A stretch of DNA of 64,000 bases. Source: Azorhizobium sp943371865 (GTDB taxonomy: Bacteria > Pseudomonadota > Alphaproteobacteria > Rhizobiales > Xanthobacteraceae). Location of the stretch: positions 4,162 through 68,161 of the forward strand of contig NZ_CALRWL010000034.1 of NCBI RefSeq assembly GCF_943371865.1, given 5' to 3'. Both the position numbers and the translations under genes were made by a program. The stretch's first letter is position 1; each line of letters begins with the position of its first letter. A model generated the notes under the pieces. The model did no database searches. It was not told the DNA's origin and saw only the letters and a list, made by a program, of their open reading frames with translations. Shown here piece by piece: positions 61,002 to 64,000 of this stretch.

Positions 61002-61146
61002 CTTGTAAGGGGTGTCATCCGCTCCATCCCCCATATGGCGTAACGTCCCATAGTAGCACGAAATCGGCCCGCGCGCCTCGACGCGCTGCGGGTGGATGTA
61101 CCGCGTTCACACGCCTGCTAAAACCCCTGAAGATCGGAGACCGACC

Positions 61147-61425
61147 ATGAAGATCCTCACCCTTGCCGCCGCTCTCGGCCTGATCTGCGCGGCGTCCGCC
61201 GCTTCGGCCGATCGCCCCGCCGCGGACAAATGCGCAGCGAAGCTCTCCGCCGACGCCCAGACCATCTACAAGGCCAGCGCGCCCCTGATCACCCCGGGGG
61301 CGGATGCCCGCGCGGTGATCACCGACCAGACCAAGGCGATGGTCATGAACGGAAGCCTCAGCCGCGGTGCGGCCAAGCCCGCGGCGGAAGCTGCCGGCAC
61401 CTGCATCAAGCTGATCAATTCCTGA
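61147..61425 (+). CDS. Small exported protein of unknown function
   Basis: A 92-residue protein with a signal peptide (about 1-21, KILTLAAALGLICAASAASA). The mature part holds one Cys pair (DKCAAKL and GTCIKLI) at its ends, separated by a helical stretch, which could form a disulfide. The ATG at 61147 follows ATCGGAGAC. No characterised family is recognised, though short exported proteins of this type are common in Hyphomicrobiales. Confidence 0.72.
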   Translation: MKILTLAAALGLICAASAASADRPAADKCAAKLSADAQTIYKASAPLITPGADARAVITDQTKAMVMNGSLSRGAAKPAAEAAGTCIKLINS

Positions 61426-61541
61426 GATCGGGAACCGGCCCGCCGGCCCTCTGCCACATTGTCAGGGGCGCGCTGGCTGATTATAGAACGGGGGCGCGCG
61501 CAGCATTGCGTGCGCCTCTATGGGGCGATCGGGCAAGAATC

Positions 61542-61847
61542 ATGGTGGCACGCATCTATAAGCCGGCGCGCAACGCGATGCAGTCTGGCGTGGCGAAGAC
61601 CAAGCATTGGGTGCTGGAGTTCGAGCCGGCGCAGCCGCGCGCGGTCGAGCCGCTCATGGGCTACACCAGCTCCACCGACATGACGAGCCAGATCCACCTG
61701 AGCTTCGAGACCAAGGAAGAGGCCATCGCCTACGCGGAGCGCCGCAACATTGCGTACCGCGTGTCCGAGCCCCACGAGCCGGCGCGCCGGAAGATGGCCT
61801 ATTCCGACAATTTCTCGTTCCGCCGCCAGGGGCAGTGGACGCATTGA
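61542..61847 (+). CDS. NADH dehydrogenase accessory subunit, NDUFS4-like (ETC complex I subunit)
   Basis: A 101-residue homologue of the mitochondrial complex I subunit NDUFS4, found in alphaproteobacteria and associated with the peripheral arm of NADH dehydrogenase. It begins ARIYKPARNAMQSG, continues with HWVLEFEPAQP, has the PLMGYTSSTDMTSQIHLSF segment and FETKEEAIAYAERRNI, and ends with ARRKMAYSDNFSF(R)RQGQWTH. These match the family closely. It is monocistronic here, away from the nuo cluster, and precedes tRNA-Arg. Confidence 0.92.
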   Translation: MVARIYKPARNAMQSGVAKTKHWVLEFEPAQPRAVEPLMGYTSSTDMTSQIHLSFETKEEAIAYAERRNIAYRVSEPHEPARRKMAYSDNFSFRRQGQWTH

Positions 61848-61962
61848 GCGGCGTGCTGTGGCGCTCAGCCGCGCGGGAACGTCCCCAAGCCTGAGCATGC
61901 CCGCGCGATCAGCGACACTGAAGGGTTCCAGACGGCGGCCTTCATGCTAGAAGCGCCGCTTC

Positions 61963-62039
61963 GGCCCCGTAGCTCAGCTGGATAGAGCAAGTGCCTTCTA
62001 AGCACTAGGTCGCAGGTTCGAGCCCTGCCGGGGTCGCCA
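61963..62039 (+). tRNA. tRNA-Arg (anticodon TCT)
   Basis: A complete cloverleaf: acceptor GGCCCCG pairs with CGGGGTC, the D arm is AGCTCAGCTGGATAGAGC, the anticodon stem AGTGC/GCACT encloses the loop CTTCTAA with anticodon TCT, and the T arm is GCAGG-TTCGAGC-CCTGC. Discriminator G and the encoded CCA (62037-62039) follow. It reads AGA and AGG codons. Confidence 0.96.
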
Positions 62040-62392
62040 CCACCCCCTTGTCGGGACTGAATCTGTGCGTACCGCGGGCGCGGGGAGCCGGTTCTCCGTT
62101 CCCAATCCGTGGCGGGCAGAGGCGACAGGCAACCGGCGCCACACGAAGACATCCCCACCAGCGCGGTTCATCATCGCGACCGCCGGCAGAGCGTGACATG
62201 GCCCCGGCCGACCGCTCGTTTTGATCGGGACATCCCACTTCCGAGTCTTGATCGGCAGGAACACACCGTCATCGATCTCCACCGCGGCCGCGATCAGGCC
62301 GCCGGCCAGCGTCTGGCGCATGGAGACGCGCGCCATTTGTCTGGCACGGGGAAGCCCCGCGCGATGGTGTGTCGCGCGAGACCCAAGACGCC
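62040..62392. other. Intergenic region after tRNA-Arg, with possible gene remnant
   Basis: The 353 bp between the tRNA and the autotransporter stop contain no clear gene. On the minus strand, roughly 62230-62350, a short stretch has the strong third-position GC bias of real genes (encoding MRQTLAGGLIAAAVE...), but it runs into non-coding sequence and through the tRNA. It may be a gene remnant or chance. No duplicated tRNA 3' end marking an integration site was seen. Confidence 0.35.
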
Positions 62393-64000
62393 TCAAAAGG
62401 CGATGGTGAGCGCGCCCTTGAACGCATTGTCCTGGAGGCCGGCGGCGAACTGGCCGCTGTAGCTGGCCGAGAGCACTGTGGCGGCAGTCAGCCGATAGTC
62501 GAGGCCGGCGCCGATCAGCGCGCTGTCGCGGGCCAGCGGCACGCCGGTCACCGCAAACGGCTGCGAGCCGCTGGCGAAGGCCATGGTCGCGGCGGGGTTC
62601 ACGTCGCCGAAGGCATGCAGCCAGGCCAGGCTCAGGTTGGGCGTCACGCTCACCCCCGGCGCCAGGGTCAGGCTGGTGCCCAGCCGCAGGCCGAGGCTGG
62701 TGAACACCGTGTCCATGCCCGCCACAGTCACCGCCAAAGCCGAGCTGGAGCCGGTCTCGGTCAGTCCGTCGGTGGCAAGATGCACATAGGCCAGGCCGGC
62801 GAACGGCTGCAGCGCCACGGCGTCGAGGCGGAAGGTGTAGCCCGCCTCGCCGAACAGCTGGGTGGTGCTGGCGTCATAGCCGCCGGTGCTGCTGCCGCTA
62901 TAGCCGGTGAAGGCCGTGGTGCGGCCCATGGCGGCATCGTGCCATGTGTAGCTCACGCCCGCCTTCAGGCCGAGATCGCCATAGCGGGCGCCCGCATAAA
63001 GCCCCAGGTCGTAATTGTCGATGGTGCCGGAGGAGGCCCGGGCCTCCACATCCAACGTGGTGCGGCTGTAGCCGCCCATGAGGCCGATGCGCCAATTGTC
63101 GCCCAGGGCCACGTCGGCGCCGGCGAACACGCCGGCGATGTCGCTGCTCATGGTTGCCGCATTGCCATTGCCCCAGGCATTGCCCCAGGCGCCGAAGCCC
63201 TGCATCCACAGGGTCGGGGTGAGGCCGGGGGCCAGGGCCGCGGTGGTGGGGCCGGCGGCGCTGGCGGACGGCGACAGCGCCTGGCCGAGGCGGGCGCCCA
63301 CCGCTTCGCGCAGATAGAGCGACTGCTGCAGCATCACCGTGCTGGCCGAGGCATAGGCCTCGCCCGACAAGCTGTCGAAGGCGGCGGGCGCCGTGCCCAC
63401 GGCCAGATTGGCGAGGGCGGAATAGACCGGATTGCTCCAGCCCAAAGGATCGGCGGCGCCGGCCACCGCCCGCTGGTTGGCGGTGAGCGCCTGGCTCACG
63501 AAGCTGATGTCGTTGCGCCGCAGGGTCAGATAGACGTCGTTGGCGTCATAGCTCAGCAGCGGCGTCAGGAAGGCGAGGTTGGAGGTGACGCTGGCGAAGG
63601 TGCCGCTCACCCCGCCCGCCGCCTGGAGGATGGTGAGCGTGCTCGAGCCGCTGTAGCCTCCCGCCGTGGCATTCACCGCCACGGTGCCGCCCTGCAAGGT
63701 GGCGGTGCCGGTGGCGATGATGAGGTCATGGGCGCCGGAGGGCGTCACGTCCACAGTGTAGGTGGAGCCCGCCGCGAAAGTGACATTGCCCGCCACCGTG
63801 AGCGTGCCCGGCGAATAGCCCGGCGCCGCCGTGCCGCCCGATGTGACGGTGAGGCCGGCGATGGTGCCGGTGCCGGAGATCGTGCCGCCATTGCCGATGG
63901 TATAGCTGGAGTTGGAGACCGAGCCGCTGGCCAGCACGAAGCTGGCATCGGCGACGGTGATGGCGCCGTTATAGCCGCTGGCGCCGGTGAAGTTCACCGT
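62393..64000 (-). CDS. Autotransporter, C-terminal part (beta-barrel and end of passenger); 5' end outside window
   Basis: At least 534 residues of a type V secreted protein whose start lies beyond 64000. The visible N-terminal part (about 200 residues) is Gly/Ser/Thr-rich passenger of the autotransporter-associated beta-strand repeat kind, with GNGGTISGTGTIAGLTV and PGTLTVAGNVTFAAGSTYTV. The last 270 residues form the outer-membrane barrel: GFGAWGNAWGNGNAATM, IGLMGGYSRTTLDVEAR, LQPFAGLAYVHLATDG, ending in ...GALTIAF with the C-terminal Phe typical of outer-membrane proteins. The passenger function is unknown without its N-terminal half. Confidence 0.92.
   Translation of the reverse strand, partial: TVNFTGASGYNGAITVADASFVLASGSVSNSSYTIGNGGTISGTGTIAGLTVTSGGTAAPGYSPGTLTVAGNVTFAAGSTYTVDVTPSGAHDLIIATGTATLQGGTVAVNATAGGYSGSSTLTILQAAGGVSGTFASVTSNLAFLTPLLSYDANDVYLTLRRNDISFVSQALTANQRAVAGAADPLGWSNPVYSALANLAVGTAPAAFDSLSGEAYASASTVMLQQSLYLREAVGARLGQALSPSASAAGPTTAALAPGLTPTLWMQGFGAWGNAWGNGNAATMSSDIAGVFAGADVALGDNWRIGLMGGYSRTTLDVEARASSGTIDNYDLGLYAGARYGDLGLKAGVSYTWHDAAMGRTTAFTGYSGSSTGGYDASTTQLFGEAGYTFRLDAVALQPFAGLAYVHLATDGLTETGSSSALAVTVAGMDTVFTSLGLRLGTSLTLAPGVSVTPNLSLAWLHAFGDVNPAATMAFASGSQPFAVTGVPLARDSALIGAGLDYRLTAATVLSASYSGQFAAGLQDNAFKGALTIAF

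Noticed and set aside
61998..62396. Complete minus-strand open frame overlapping tRNA-Arg
   Set aside because: It reads through the tRNA on the opposite strand and ends in a tRNA-derived peptide often mis-annotated as protein. Only a possible remnant is noted.
1..64000. CRISPR array, insertion sequence or prophage
   Set aside because: No regularly spaced repeats, transposase, integrase or phage structural genes were recognised anywhere in the window.

Overview
This window looks like chromosome from a high-GC alphaproteobacterium of the order Hyphomicrobiales, probably near Xanthobacter, Azorhizobium or Ancylobacter. Supporting signs are the rsh-pdxJ-acpS-lepB-rnc-era-recO...parC order, an aspartate-rich (non-zinc) HemB, an IalB-family secreted protein, a malyl-CoA lyase of the ethylmalonyl-CoA type, an NDUFS4-like complex I subunit and an ATE/Bpt transferase. 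The genus is inferred from gene content only. No insertion sequence, prophage or CRISPR array was seen.

Layout. 1-7 kb: a palindromic intergenic repeat, surE, sdhE, mfd and an EAL-domain phosphodiesterase. 7-14.4 kb: a peptide-type binding protein, ialB and two tandem chemoreceptors whose C-terminal 219 residues are identical. 14.7-21 kb: hspQ, malyl-CoA lyase, a Tat-exported cyclotransferase-fold protein, an AEC transporter, a UbiH-type hydroxylase and a quinone oxidoreductase. 21-28 kb: the stringent-response and essential-gene block (rsh, pdxJ, acpS, lepB, rnc, era, recO), with many 4-bp overlaps. 28-29 kb: two tandem small secreted Gly/Tyr/Pro-rich paralogues. 29-43.5 kb: parC, a ClC channel with CBS domains, an acetolactate synthase-like enzyme, marC, bpt, an RDD protein, ilvA, an unusual LivH-type permease coupled to hemB, a 3-hydroxyisobutyryl-CoA hydrolase, a small membrane protein and an O-methyltransferase. 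43.5-45.8 kb: a soluble double-PAS chemoreceptor and a DUF4142 protein.

45.8-54.9 kb is one tightly overlapping nine-gene minus-strand operon. It encodes a complete peptide-type ABC importer interleaved with an AtzG-like small subunit, an amidase-signature enzyme, an M20 (allantoate/N-carbamoyl amidohydrolase type) hydrolase and ureidoglycolate lyase. It reads as an import-and-degrade system for an amide or ureide nitrogen source, and is the best candidate for a little-described system here. 55-62 kb: a small conserved-looking protein, a glycan locus (GINT1-N-like propeller protein, GNAT, GT2), a two-HTH regulator, two small secreted proteins, the complex I accessory subunit and tRNA-Arg(TCT). 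The window ends inside an autotransporter gene whose 5' end lies outside.

Notable local signals are a hairpin at the bpt start that displays the ribosome-binding site in its loop, a perfect 9-bp inverted repeat upstream of the second chemoreceptor, and several stem-loops between convergent genes. All assignments come from reading motifs and context; no database search was run.
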